Origin: JBAWXE01 sp037144255
GTDB lineage: Bacteria; Bacteroidota; Bacteroidia; Chitinophagales; Chitinophagaceae
Assembly (NCBI GenBank): GCA_037144255.1
Contig: JBAWXE010000005.1
Coordinates: 1 to 64,000, forward strand
Direction: 5' to 3'
DNA length: 64,000 nt
Shown: positions 17,421 through 25,976 of the stretch, piece by piece
Position numbering within the stretch: position 1 is the first letter of the stretch
Layout: each line of letters begins with the position of its first letter
The notes under the pieces: generated by a model
What the model was told of the DNA's origin: nothing
The model's input: only the letters and a program-made list of their open reading frames with translations
Database searches by the model: none
Made by a program: the position numbers and the translations under genes

Positions 17421-20400
17421 ATGGAGCAACAAAAGAGAATCAATATATATCGTCTAACATTTTGTTTGGCTATAAGTATCGTGGTATGCAACGGACTTAA
17501 GGCTCAGGAACATACACCTCAATTAGCAGAGAACAGATCATTAATACTTACTGAAGAACAATATCAACAGGGTTACTACAAACTTGCTGCACAGTCAGCC
17601 CAACAATATTTGAATGACCATGTTGGTGTAATACCGGTAAAACTGTCTGAGGATATTGTAAAAGCCAAGTATTATTTAACTGTTGCTGATCTCAAATTGG
17701 ATATCCCTTCTTCAGATCTAGAGGCTAGAAAATTCATTGCCGATACTCAGGACCCTGCTTACCATGATGATGTAGCGTTCAATCTTGCCCATTATTACTT
17801 CATTCATAATAAGTTGACAGAGGCAATTCCGTATTATGAAATGGCAGGGCTCAATAATGCAAGCAATCAACAAATAGCCGATGGGAAATTTGAACTGGCT
17901 TATTGCTATTTCAATGCTCATAAATTCGAAAAAGCCAACGCACTTTTTGCTACTATGAAAGAGGTACCGGGTAAATACTATTCTGCAGGTAATTATTATT
18001 TCGGTTTACTGTCTTATAATAACGGCGATTATCCCAACGCCCTTAAATGTTTCCAAAGAATAGCAGATGAAAAGCAATACCATAGTATAGTACCATACTA
18101 TCTAGCAGAGATACATTATTTCTCCGGTGATAAGAAAAAGGCATTGGAAGAAGCTCAGAAGCTAATGTCTCATATGGATAAGATGTACTATGATAAGGAA
18201 TTACATTTATTGGCTGCCCAATGTTTATTTGAAGAAGAACGATATAATGAAGCAATACCTTATTTTGAATACTACTACGAACATACAGATAAGATCAGGA
18301 AAGAAGAACTATACGAAATGGCATTTTCCTATTATCATGGGAATGACTGGGCTAATGCTATTGACAAATTCAAACCACTTAGTAATGAGCAAGACTCCTT
18401 AGGGCAAACTGCTATGTACTTATTAGGTGATTGTTATCTGAAAACAGATGATAAAAAGAGTGCTCGTAATGCTTTCAGTATTTGCGCTGAGATGCGTTTT
18501 AACCAAGGCCAGCGAGAATCCTCTTTGCTGCTCAATGCTAAATTATCCTACGAAATTGGTTTCAACGATGAAGCCATGCGGAATGTAGATACTTTATTGG
18601 CAGATTTCCCCCACTCTAAATATAGAAACGAAGCCAAGACATTATTGTCAGATCTTTTGATCAAAACAAACAATTATTCGCAAGCATATAATACTATCAA
18701 GGACATCAAGAACCCTGATGAGAACTATTGGTCTGTGTACCAAAAAGTAACATACGGATATGCAATACAACAAATGCAATCAGTTGCTCTATTGACGGCA
18801 GATAGCATATTAAGCACTTCTTTGTTGCATCCCGTAGATAAAAACTATGAGGCTGCTGCTTATTTCTGGAAAGGAGAAATAGCCTATAAATTGCATAGAT
18901 ATAGTGATGCCATAGAGTATACAGATGCTTTTATAAAGAAGGCTGATGCCGCAATTCGATTGCACCGCATAGCCCCTGCTGCTACCTTGCAACATGCTTA
19001 CCTTACTCTAGGTTATGCCAATATGGGTAACGGTGACTATACTGCTGCTCAAAATTATTTCAGTACTGCTCAATATGCAGATGGCATAGACTCAGGTGCC
19101 TCTATCACTGCTCGATTGCGAGAGGCCGATGCTACCTTCATGCAAAAGGATTTTTCTAAAGCAGTATTATTATATGATAATGCAATAGCAGCTAAAGTAC
19201 ATGATACTGATTATGCCAGATTCCAAAAAGCTACTTTACTGGGTTTGTTGGGCAGACATACAGAAAAAGTGAGCATCTTACAACAACTCATCGCACAGAC
19301 ACCCTCTTCTCCCCATTTGGATAATTCCAAATATGAACTGGCTATTACCTATATTCAACAAGACAAGTACCAGGCAGCTATCAGCTTATTGCAACAGCTT
19401 ACTGGCACCAAATCATCACAGACATTGGCTGCAAAGGCTTGGATGAAGATCGGATTCGCATATCAACAATTGTCAAATACCAATCAGGCAATAGAGGCAT
19501 ACAAGCATGTGGTTATAGATCATCCTATAAGTACAGAAAGAGCTGCCGCTCTGGATGCTTTGAAGAATTTATATATAGAGAACAATCAGCCTGCACTATA
19601 TGGCCAACTGTTGAGGGAGTATAACATACCATCGGCAGATAGCAACTCGCTCGATTCAGCTTATTATGCTGCTGCCGAGAACCAGTTCGCCACCGGTAAG
19701 TTTGCTAAAGCATTGCCCGCATTAGAACAATACATTCAACGTTTTCCCAAAGGTAGCTTTACAACTAAGGCACATTATTATATAGGTGAGATACATTTCT
19801 TACAAAAGGAATATGCTGATGCATTGAAAGAGTATGCACAAATATTACAAGGGCACTGGACCGAGTTTACAGAGAATAGTGCTAGGAGAGCTGCTGATAT
19901 AGCATTCCAAAATGGGGAATATAGGAATGCACTCACATACTATGAGAGATTACGTGGCACGGCACTAGGAAATGAGAATCTTACTCTGGCATATGTGGGT
20001 TTGATGAAGACCAATTTCATACTCAATAATTTCAGCAATTCAGCATCTTATGCTGATACTTTACTCACTTTACCAACCCTTAATGATGCAGCAAGGAACT
20101 CATGTTTTTTGTATAAGGCCAAATCACTACAGCAAGATAACAAGAAGAACGAGGCACTGAATTTCTACAAACAATTGGAAATGCTAAAGAATAGCGAGGT
20201 AGGTTGTGAGGCCAGATATAATATTGCTGACTTGTACTTGCAGGAAGATAAGATGAAAGATGCGGAGCAAGCTGCTAATAAGTCTATACAGGAAGCTGAT
20301 GGCTTTGATATATGGATAGTGAAGTCTTATATCTTGTTAGCGGATGTGCTGACCAAAGAAAAAGATTATTTTAATGCTAAGGCCACATTGCAGAGTATAG

Positions 20401-20501
20401 TAAAAAATACTAAGATCGCCGATTTGAAACAAGAAGCCACTAAGAAACTGGAAGAAGTAAAGAAGCTGGAGAAGAAACAAAGTAAATTATCTGAAGAATA
20501 A
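17421..20501 (+). CDS. Large periplasmic tetratricopeptide-repeat protein
   Basis: A 1026-aa protein with a signal-like N-terminus (LTFCLAISIVVCNGLKAQ, to about residue 29). It is followed by TPR-type helical repeats along almost the whole length: NKLTEAIPYYEMAGLNN, NGDYPNALKCFQRIADE, EERYNEAIPYFEYYYEH, LQQLTGTKSSQTLAAKAWMK and others, at roughly 35-residue spacing. The C-terminal end is a Lys/Glu-rich coiled coil (KKLEEVKKLEKKQSKL). It probably sits in the periplasm or on the inner face of the outer membrane as a scaffold. It is tightly placed between two outer-membrane proteins (14 and 10 bp gaps), which points to joint work with them. Confidence 0.85.
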   Translation: MEQQKRINIYRLTFCLAISIVVCNGLKAQEHTPQLAENRSLILTEEQYQQGYYKLAAQSAQQYLNDHVGVIPVKLSEDIVKAKYYLTVADLKLDIPSSDLEARKFIADTQDPAYHDDVAFNLAHYYFIHNKLTEAIPYYEMAGLNNASNQQIADGKFELAYCYFNAHKFEKANALFATMKEVPGKYYSAGNYYFGLLSYNNGDYPNALKCFQRIADEKQYHSIVPYYLAEIHYFSGDKKKALEEAQKLMSHMDKMYYDKELHLLAAQCLFEEERYNEAIPYFEYYYEHTDKIRKEELYEMAFSYYHGNDWANAIDKFKPLSNEQDSLGQTAMYLLGDCYLKTDDKKSARNAFSICAEMRFNQGQRESSLLLNAKLSYEIGFNDEAMRNVDTLLADFPHSKYRNEAKTLLSDLLIKTNNYSQAYNTIKDIKNPDENYWSVYQKVTYGYAIQQMQSVALLTADSILSTSLLHPVDKNYEAAAYFWKGEIAYKLHRYSDAIEYTDAFIKKADAAIRLHRIAPAATLQHAYLTLGYANMGNGDYTAAQNYFSTAQYADGIDSGASITARLREADATFMQKDFSKAVLLYDNAIAAKVHDTDYARFQKATLLGLLGRHTEKVSILQQLIAQTPSSPHLDNSKYELAITYIQQDKYQAAISLLQQLTGTKSSQTLAAKAWMKIGFAYQQLSNTNQAIEAYKHVVIDHPISTERAAALDALKNLYIENNQPALYGQLLREYNIPSADSNSLDSAYYAAAENQFATGKFAKALPALEQYIQRFPKGSFTTKAHYYIGEIHFLQKEYADALKEYAQILQGHWTEFTENSARRAADIAFQNGEYRNALTYYERLRGTALGNENLTLAYVGLMKTNFILNNFSNSASYADTLLTLPTLNDAARNSCFLYKAKSLQQDNKKNEALNFYKQLEMLKNSEVGCEARYNIADLYLQEDKMKDAEQAANKSIQEADGFDIWIVKSYILLADVLTKEKDYFNAKATLQSIVKNTKIADLKQEATKKLEEVKKLEKKQSKLSEE

Positions 20502-20511
20502 TATATCATAC

Positions 20512-22143
20512 ATGCAGGTAAGGAGTATTTTCATAACAATAGTATTACTGGCCTTTACAGGTAGGGTAATAGCGCAGCAAAAATCGGCATCTAAGGATAC
20601 TATGCTCAAGAATGCAACTATTGAGATCATCCAGTCTTACAAGCCTGAAGTGCAATTGGCACCTAAGCCTGAATTTGTTGCTACACTACCACCTACAGAT
20701 ACAAACAAGCCTTTATTTAATTACGAAGTGCCTACCCAAACACTATATTACACTTATAACGCATTGCCACTGCGCCCACTAGCACTGAATAAGGATAGTT
20801 TATCCAATCCTTATAACAATTATGCTAAAGTAGGTATTGGTAATCTCTCCACCTTCTTTATGGATGCAGGTATAGGTAGTTTCAAAGGGACTAATTATGA
20901 AACAGCCATACAATTACATCACTTATCGCAGAATGGAAGTATAGCAAATCAGGCGATTACATTATCTGGCTTAGAAGCTACCGGCATTTATCATACTGCT
21001 ACAGATACTTGGCATGCATCTTTTGATATGCTCAGGAATACTTACCACTATTACGGATATGATCACAATGTGTATGGTTATAACAGCAGTAGTGTACAAC
21101 AGACATTCTTTGGTATACATGCAACAGCAGATATGCAGAATAGCAAACCCAATGAAGGCGGTATTGATTATCATCCTGAAGTGAAAGTGGGAGTATACAC
21201 AGATAAGTATCAGGCTACAGAGACCAATCTGGGATTCAATTTGCCATTCAGTAAGAATATAGATACATCGCTCAAAGTTCAAGTAGGTATCAATGGAGCG
21301 ATTACCCATATGAATGCCGGCACGAACGGTTCCGGCAACAATTTCTTACAAATAGCACCGGGTATCAGTTATCATAAGCAGGCTTGGAATGCTCATTTAT
21401 TCCTGAACCCCACATTTGGTAAAGACCAAGCATATATACTACCCGATGCATTCATATCTTGGAAAAATCCTTTTGAGAATATTTCTGTTGAAGGTGGTTT
21501 CCAATCGCTGTTGCATCAAAACACTTATGAAGAACTCAGTACCCGCAATCCTTATATCTATAATACTTACCAGATACACCAAACAGAGACCAATGAACTA
21601 TTTGCAGGATTGAGGAGTGGCATAGGTGATCATATATCTGTAGCTGCACGTGCCAGTTGGTGGCAGTTCAACAAACTGCCTGTATTTGTCAATCCGTTTG
21701 GCGACCAAAAACAATTCTTTGTAACTTATGATGAGCATGTGACAGCATTCTCTTTGCAAGGTTCATTCAGGTATCAGGTAGGTAATAGCTTTTCTATAGG
21801 TGCCGGTTTTGCTTGGTTCAACTATTATAAGAGTACACTAGACCATGTGTATCATGAACCGGGTATTCGCCTGAAGTCGGATATGATGATGCAAATTACA
21901 CCTAAGCTTACAGCAAGTGCATATATGTCTTTACTGAATGAGATATTTGCCATGGGTACACAAGGCGAATCTAAAAAGCTGGGGGGTGTATTTGATTTAG
22001 GTGCTAGTGCAGAATATACATTTCTGAGTCGTTTATCGGGCTTTATACAAATTAATAACATACTTAATAACAAGTATGAACGTTGGCTGGGCTATACTGC
22101 ATACGGCATAAATATATATGGGGGTGTAAGGGTCAAATTTTAA
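20512..22143 (+). CDS. Outer-membrane beta-barrel protein without plug
   Basis: A 543-aa protein with a signal peptide ending at VIAQQ (about residue 22). A short periplasmic linker rich in Pro/Lys follows (TIEIIQSYKPEVQLAPKPEF near residues 35-55), then alternating amphipathic strands typical of a TonB-receptor-like barrel. There is no plug domain. The last strand INIYGGVRVKF ends in Phe, the BAM recognition type. The role may be a partner of the TPR protein and TBDR encoded just upstream. Family members are usually annotated only as outer-membrane or TonB-dependent-like proteins. Confidence 0.75.
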   Translation: MQVRSIFITIVLLAFTGRVIAQQKSASKDTMLKNATIEIIQSYKPEVQLAPKPEFVATLPPTDTNKPLFNYEVPTQTLYYTYNALPLRPLALNKDSLSNPYNNYAKVGIGNLSTFFMDAGIGSFKGTNYETAIQLHHLSQNGSIANQAITLSGLEATGIYHTATDTWHASFDMLRNTYHYYGYDHNVYGYNSSSVQQTFFGIHATADMQNSKPNEGGIDYHPEVKVGVYTDKYQATETNLGFNLPFSKNIDTSLKVQVGINGAITHMNAGTNGSGNNFLQIAPGISYHKQAWNAHLFLNPTFGKDQAYILPDAFISWKNPFENISVEGGFQSLLHQNTYEELSTRNPYIYNTYQIHQTETNELFAGLRSGIGDHISVAARASWWQFNKLPVFVNPFGDQKQFFVTYDEHVTAFSLQGSFRYQVGNSFSIGAGFAWFNYYKSTLDHVYHEPGIRLKSDMMMQITPKLTASAYMSLLNEIFAMGTQGESKKLGGVFDLGASAEYTFLSRLSGFIQINNILNNKYERWLGYTAYGINIYGGVRVKF

Positions 22144-22206
22144 TGCTATGACCTCTATAAATTGAGGCGTTATGATTAACTTACAACCATAATTACAGAG
22201 CACAAT

Positions 22207-23256
22207 ATGGATATTCCTAAATACATAGGGCTTTACTTACTCAAAAATAATTTCTGTTACGTACATGGGCTAGGCAATATGGAGCTGAAGAAAGTATCAG
22301 CTACGTATGATAGTCAGGCATTAACAGGTCCATCATTTCAGGTGGTGTTAAGCCATACCGGATCAATAGATGATAACTTTGCCAATTTCATTGCTACTAA
22401 CGAACAGATCAGTATCTCTAAGGCATCAAATGCCTTGCGCGATTTCAGCACACAGGCACGAACAGACCTGCATAATGGTAAAGAAGTAGTGATACCATCG
22501 GTAGGCAAGTTTGTAGAAAAAAGTGGGGTCGTGCAATTTGTAACTGACCCTCATCTGCAATACACACCTCCCAGTATACCTACACTGCGTAGTGCCAAAC
22601 GTCTGGAAGAGGCAACAGTATTCAATACGTATACACAACCTAATATAGAGTTCGGCGAGGCGGGTACAACACCTGCAGCTACCAATAGTTTCAATACAGG
22701 TACTATTAATTGGGGTAAAATAGCCATACTGGTAGGAATACTGGTAGTGATCATAGCTGCGGCTATTATTGGTATTAGTTATTTCACCAATCGCAATGCA
22801 ACACAACCTTCATTTGTAGCACCAGCCCCTATAGTGATACCTAAGGATACAGCTAGGCCACAAACTATGCCTGCGAGTGCTATGGATAGTATGGCCAAAG
22901 CAACAGATACTGCACATAAAATGGCCATGTCCGGAATGGGAATGAACAATGTAGCTGCTGCTGCAACAGCACCGGCTGTTGCCAATGCACCGGCTGTTGC
23001 CAATGCGCCGGCTGCTGCACCTGCAGTAATGATACAATATAAAGTATTGTTGAATACCTATGATAATCTGGCGAAGGCACAAAAGCGTATGGAAAAATTA
23101 AAAAGTTTCCATTATCAAAATCTGATGTTGCTGACGAAGGACTCTGCCAAGTATATGATAGTATTACCGGTGAGCAGTGCAGCAGCTGATACTACCCATG
23201 TACTAGATTCACTGAGACGAACACTGAACCCTAAGGGAGTGAAAATGTACAGATAG
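22207..23256 (+). CDS. HU-CCDC81-like DNA-binding domain, TM helix and SPOR domain protein
   Basis: A 349-aa inner-membrane protein, last gene of the operon. Residues ~1-130 fit the tandem bacterial HU-CCDC81 module (IGLYLLKNNFCYVHGLG near the start; then NEQISISKASNALRDFS and GKEVVIPSVGKFV, a classic HU core pattern). A single transmembrane helix follows (IAILVGILVVIIAAAIIG, near residues 178-195), then an Ala/Pro-rich linker with a short repeat. The C-terminal domain is SPOR-like, starting IQYKVLLNTYDNLAKAQKRM, and in related proteins binds denuded septal glycan. The topology should be HU in the cytoplasm and SPOR in the periplasm, which would tie nucleoid to cell wall. That link is inference from domain order. 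Confidence 0.82.
   Translation: MDIPKYIGLYLLKNNFCYVHGLGNMELKKVSATYDSQALTGPSFQVVLSHTGSIDDNFANFIATNEQISISKASNALRDFSTQARTDLHNGKEVVIPSVGKFVEKSGVVQFVTDPHLQYTPPSIPTLRSAKRLEEATVFNTYTQPNIEFGEAGTTPAATNSFNTGTINWGKIAILVGILVVIIAAAIIGISYFTNRNATQPSFVAPAPIVIPKDTARPQTMPASAMDSMAKATDTAHKMAMSGMGMNNVAAAATAPAVANAPAVANAPAAAPAVMIQYKVLLNTYDNLAKAQKRMEKLKSFHYQNLMLLTKDSAKYMIVLPVSSAAADTTHVLDSLRRTLNPKGVKMYR
22969..23010 (+). repeat. 18-bp tandem repeat in the HU-SPOR linker
   Basis: Two perfect 18-bp units (22969-22986 and 22987-23004) plus part of a third encode APAVAN repeats in the Ala/Pro linker between the membrane helix and SPOR domain. Such repeats can change copy number in frame and so vary linker length. Confidence 0.7.
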
Positions 23257-23284
23257 ACATTCAATTTAATTGCTCTTACTATAG

Positions 23285-23315
23285 TAGCTGAGACACCCTG
23301 TCTTAGCTATTTTTT
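23285..23315 (+). terminator. Intrinsic terminator of the TBDR/TPR/barrel/HU-SPOR operon
   Basis: An 11-bp stem (23285-23295 with 23299-23309, one G-T pair, loop CCC) followed by a T-run at 23310-23315. It sits 28 bp after the stop of the HU-SPOR gene and closes the four-gene unit. Confidence 0.8.
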
Positions 23316-23360
23316 AGTGCGTACATGATTTTTTAAGTAGTTGATAATGAATGATTTGCA

Positions 23361-23663
23361 GGTTACACAGGGTTACCCCGAAACGAGTTCGGGACTCCCC
23401 GAATCTGTTTGATTTATTTTTGAGGGTCGCATTTGGGTTACACGGGCTGATTGCAAATGCTCGGTGCCTCGTCCTGAAATAGGTTTACACGTGAGAGAGA
23501 TCATCCTGAAAATTGCCTCGTCATGAAATAGGTTTGCTCCTGTGAGAGATCATCCTTAAAATAGTTTATAGGTTACATTCTCTCAAAATTTTTATGGTTA
23601 GTGGGAAGTTTGAATGGTTGATAACCAATGGGTTATCCCTTTTCAAAGGTTACATTTGTTCCC
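23361..23663. repeat. GGTTACA-rich region resembling decayed insertion-sequence ends
   Basis: No gene is supported here. The motif GGTTACA or a one-base variant recurs at about 23361, 23371, 23437, 23482, 23571 and 23648. A palindrome cluster lies at 23376-23403: CCCGAA, TTCGGG, CCCGAA, in which the central arm can pair with either side. Two 49-bp direct repeats (23466-23514 and 23515-23563) share CCTCGTC-TGAAATAGGTTT and an ATCCT-AAAAT part. TGAAATAGGTTTACA-type sequences resemble the ends of IS3-like elements of Bacteroidota, but no transposase remains, so the assignment is tentative. Confidence 0.45.
23466..23563. repeat. Two 49-bp imperfect direct repeats
   Basis: Copy one is 23466-23514 and copy two 23515-23563, adjacent head-to-tail and about 80% identical. 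Each starts GCCTCGTC and contains TGAAATAGGTTT and GAGAGA. Their tandem arrangement suggests two nested or duplicated element ends. Confidence 0.6.
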
Positions 23664-23670
23664 ATCGACG

Positions 23671-24153
23671 TTACTTTTTTACTTTATGCAGATAGATGGT
23701 ATCATCGTAGAAAGCAGGGTTGTTAATATTTTTTATTATGTCTTGTCTTACCTCTGCAGCGCTACTCATATGCTTCATAGTGGTATCTGATATAGTGGCT
23801 ATGGCTACCCTATCAGCTTTAGCATTCACATCCATTATTCTTAATAAGAGATAACCATCTTGGAGGGAGTCTTTGTTATATACATTGAGAAATAAATTAC
23901 CCTCAACAGACGACAAGTATGCCTGTTCAATTTCCGGATCCTTTCTTTTCTTTTTAGTTATTATTTGATAGTGGTAATCATTGAGCTGTGAGATAATATA
24001 GGTTGTTTTCCTATCCCTTTTGGCTTTCCAATGACCCATGAAACGAGTATCTACTTTTACATTAGCTGGGTCATCGATTGGGAATTTGGATGTTTCGCAG
24101 GCTGAGAGCGAAATGAGCAAAAGGAATGCGAGATATTTGAAAGAGATTTTCAT
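23671..24153 (-). CDS. Lipoprotein of unknown function
   Basis: A 160-aa protein with a lipoprotein signal: hydrophobic residues 5-18, then lipobox LSAC with Cys at about 19. The mature part starts ETSKFPIDD and has a MGHWKAKRDRKT segment, somewhat like a small lipocalin-like (HWK) beta domain, also seen in the next lipoprotein at 24670. A basic patch KKKRKDPE lies mid-protein. Probably anchored in the outer or inner membrane. No operon partner; no family assigned. Confidence 0.65.
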   Translation of the reverse strand: MKISFKYLAFLLLISLSACETSKFPIDDPANVKVDTRFMGHWKAKRDRKTTYIISQLNDYHYQIITKKKRKDPEIEQAYLSSVEGNLFLNVYNKDSLQDGYLLLRIMDVNAKADRVAIATISDTTMKHMSSAAEVRQDIIKNINNPAFYDDTIYLHKVKK

Positions 24154-24255
24154 AAGCCAGAGATTTATACAATATTAATGTTTAGAGCTGATCACATAGC
24201 TTTATAAAATGTTATAATTATGTTGATGTTTTATTAAAAATTATGGGGAGGTATC

Positions 24256-24332
24256 TTGTGCTTTCGTTGTGCTTTCGTTGTGCTTTCATTGTGCTTTCGT
24301 TGTGCTTTTGTTGTGCTTTCGTTGTGCTTTTG
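24256..24332. repeat. Seven-copy 11-bp tandem repeat
   Basis: Seven back-to-back units of TTGTGCTTTCG (24256-24332), with single-base changes in units 3, 5 and 7. The array is non-coding and lies between a lipoprotein gene reading left and a phosphatase remnant reading right. The 11-bp period is near one helical turn and not a multiple of three. The unit holds TTTCG, similar to part of the -7 element, so a regulatory or copy-number-variable role is possible but unproven. Confidence 0.9.
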
Positions 24333-24477
24333 AGAGGCCATGCACAATTTAAAGAATTGATAATAAAAGAGTTAGTATCGAAAATGTGCTTTTATTTATA
24401 GAATACATACAAATGCTGATATTGAGGAGCAGTAATTGAGTCAAAAATACGAAAGGAAGATAGGTGAATCCAAATAA

Positions 24478-24666
24478 AGATATCCACAAAAAAATTGGGC
24501 GGATATGATATTTGTGATGGAAAAGCGTAATAGGGAAATACTACAACAGCGATATACTATTACCAAGAAAATAATATTGCTGGATATACCAAATGAATAC
24601 CAGTATATGGATGAAGAACTGATAGGGATGATACAAAGATGTGTACAAGCTTATATAAGCGGGTAA
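24478..24666 (+). pseudogene. C-terminal remnant of a COG4551-type low-molecular-weight tyrosine phosphatase
   Basis: From 24496 the frame reads WADMIFVMEKRN, then KKIILLDIPNEYQYMDEEL and a short amphipathic end to TAA at 24666. Both WADxIFVMEK and LDIPDxYxxMDxxL are C-terminal hallmarks of the predicted tyrosine phosphatase family COG4551, whose members are about 105-110 aa. Here the N-terminal half with the CxxNxxRSPTAE P-loop is missing. Just upstream, another frame reads NPNKDIHKKI into a run of seven A at 24488-24494, consistent with a frameshift. Without the P-loop it cannot be active. A 53-aa product from ATG 24505 remains possible. Confidence 0.7.
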
Positions 24667-24669
24667 GTA

Positions 24670-25101
24670 CTATTGTTTTTTGAAATAGTAATGATAAGCC
24701 AAATGGGCGTTTGGTAACTCCCATATCATTGTGGAATCTGTAAAACTGTGCATGACATATTCAAAAGTACTTGCGGACCCAGCATTGTTAGAGACAGCTA
24801 ATTGGAGGATGGTATTATCTTTTAGCAGTGCCCAAAGGTAGTTTTGCACTACAGAATCATATCGGGTATATAACATAGTGCCATTAGGCTTGAATGTATA
24901 CAGTTCGTGATTCCAAGATGTATCTGCAGGCAAAATCTCATTAGGATCATCTATACCATTGAGATTAGAATCTACGGACAGCTGAGTGAATTTCCAGTGG
25001 CCTAGAATATCTAATGTTTTAATAGACTTATTGCTCTTGGAACAAGATGCATTGAGGAGAACAGTGATGAGCAAAGTGTAAATGATAAGGGATGATCTCA
25101 T
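24670..25101 (-). CDS. Lipocalin-like lipoprotein
   Basis: A 143-aa protein with a lipoprotein signal (LLITVLLNASC, Cys at about residue 20). The mature part has LDILGHWKFTQLSVDSN near residues 30-46 and the closing strand pattern of small lipocalin-like domains common in Bacteroidota (..GHWK...., then YTFKPNGTML). It probably sits on a membrane surface; a ligand is unknown. It stands alone, 3 bp from the end of the phosphatase remnant and 64 bp after a secreted unknown. Confidence 0.65.
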   Translation of the reverse strand: MRSSLIIYTLLITVLLNASCSKSNKSIKTLDILGHWKFTQLSVDSNLNGIDDPNEILPADTSWNHELYTFKPNGTMLYTRYDSVVQNYLWALLKDNTILQLAVSNNAGSASTFEYVMHSFTDSTMIWELPNAHLAYHYYFKKQ

Positions 25102-25165
25102 AGACCAGATTTGGAACTAAGGTATGGAAAATATGAGAATTGGCATTAAAAGAGACAAAGCCAGA

Positions 25166-25831
25166 TCAATCATTCTTGAACCTGCTGATATACTCTGTGT
25201 ATTCGTCTATGAACAGCTTACGCAGTTTTTTAAATTCATCGATATTTGCATAGTGCCTTTTATCGAAGTTAAGATCATTGAAGTGTAAGTAAACCACTAC
25301 CCCATTGCCGGGGAAAAGTACAAATGTACTGAGGTCTTTAATACCTGCTGCATCGACGGAGTTCCTACCAATGCCTTTGAGCTTGTAGCCATTAGATCTG
25401 ATCTCTATCAGATCGGCAGACTCTGTGCCAGTATTGTGTGCATTCTGATAACGCAATGCATCGAGTATCTTTTGCTGATCGTCCAGATATGAGTCTTTAT
25501 CTAACAACAACACATTCATGTTAACAAATGTAGCCTCCTTTGCATTGTTGTACTGGATGCTGTAAGCATCCATAAGGCTTATCTGCACATTGCCATTATC
25601 GGTAGTGAGAGAACGAGCCTCGGCCGTCAATTCTTGCCTATCTGAGGATTTCACATTCAGGCCGGTGGGGTATGCAAATGAGAGATAGTAGTCGCTGATA
25701 TGATTTTGAGGTTTGGCACCTTTGATAGGTATGAGGTCTTGCTTATCGGCATGAGCGGAGGGCACATATGTTTGGGCATACATACATGAATGCGAGCAAA
25801 GTAAGAGCAGCATAAATAAGAGAGGCCTCAT
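25166..25831 (-). CDS. Secreted protein of unknown function
   Basis: A 221-aa protein with a signal peptide ending near MYAQ (residue 20). The mature part is mixed alpha/beta with YYLSFAYPTGLNVKSSDRQ near 48-66 and an acidic C-terminal helix (DEFKKLRKLFIDEYTEYI). No catalytic motif, lipobox or sorting domain. Likely periplasmic. It could be transcribed together with the lipoprotein at 24670 (64-bp gap). I do not recognise the family. Confidence 0.6.
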   Translation of the reverse strand: MRPLLFMLLLLCSHSCMYAQTYVPSAHADKQDLIPIKGAKPQNHISDYYLSFAYPTGLNVKSSDRQELTAEARSLTTDNGNVQISLMDAYSIQYNNAKEATFVNMNVLLLDKDSYLDDQQKILDALRYQNAHNTGTESADLIEIRSNGYKLKGIGRNSVDAAGIKDLSTFVLFPGNGVVVYLHFNDLNFDKRHYANIDEFKKLRKLFIDEYTEYISRFKND

Positions 25832-25976
25832 AGCGTTGTATTTCTATGTAAGATAGGAAATATTGGGGCATGGATAACAAATCTGCGTCAATGAAGAGTG
25901 AAATGCCCCTCAATAGCCTGTTGGTGAAGAACACTAACAGAGGAGAAAGTGAGCAGAAATTTTGTATTTTTGAGAT

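Noticed and set aside
23482..23496. parS-like sequence (TTTACACGTGAGA)
   Set aside because: Only half of the inverted repeat is present, and it lies inside the IS-like repeats rather than at a clean parS palindrome.
23341..23663. CRISPR array
   Set aside because: The repeats are only two 49-bp copies with no spacers of regular size, and no cas genes are near.
24256..24332. Short CRISPR or microsatellite-encoded protein repeat
   Set aside because: Units are 11 bp and directly adjacent, with no spacers and no supported reading frame across them.
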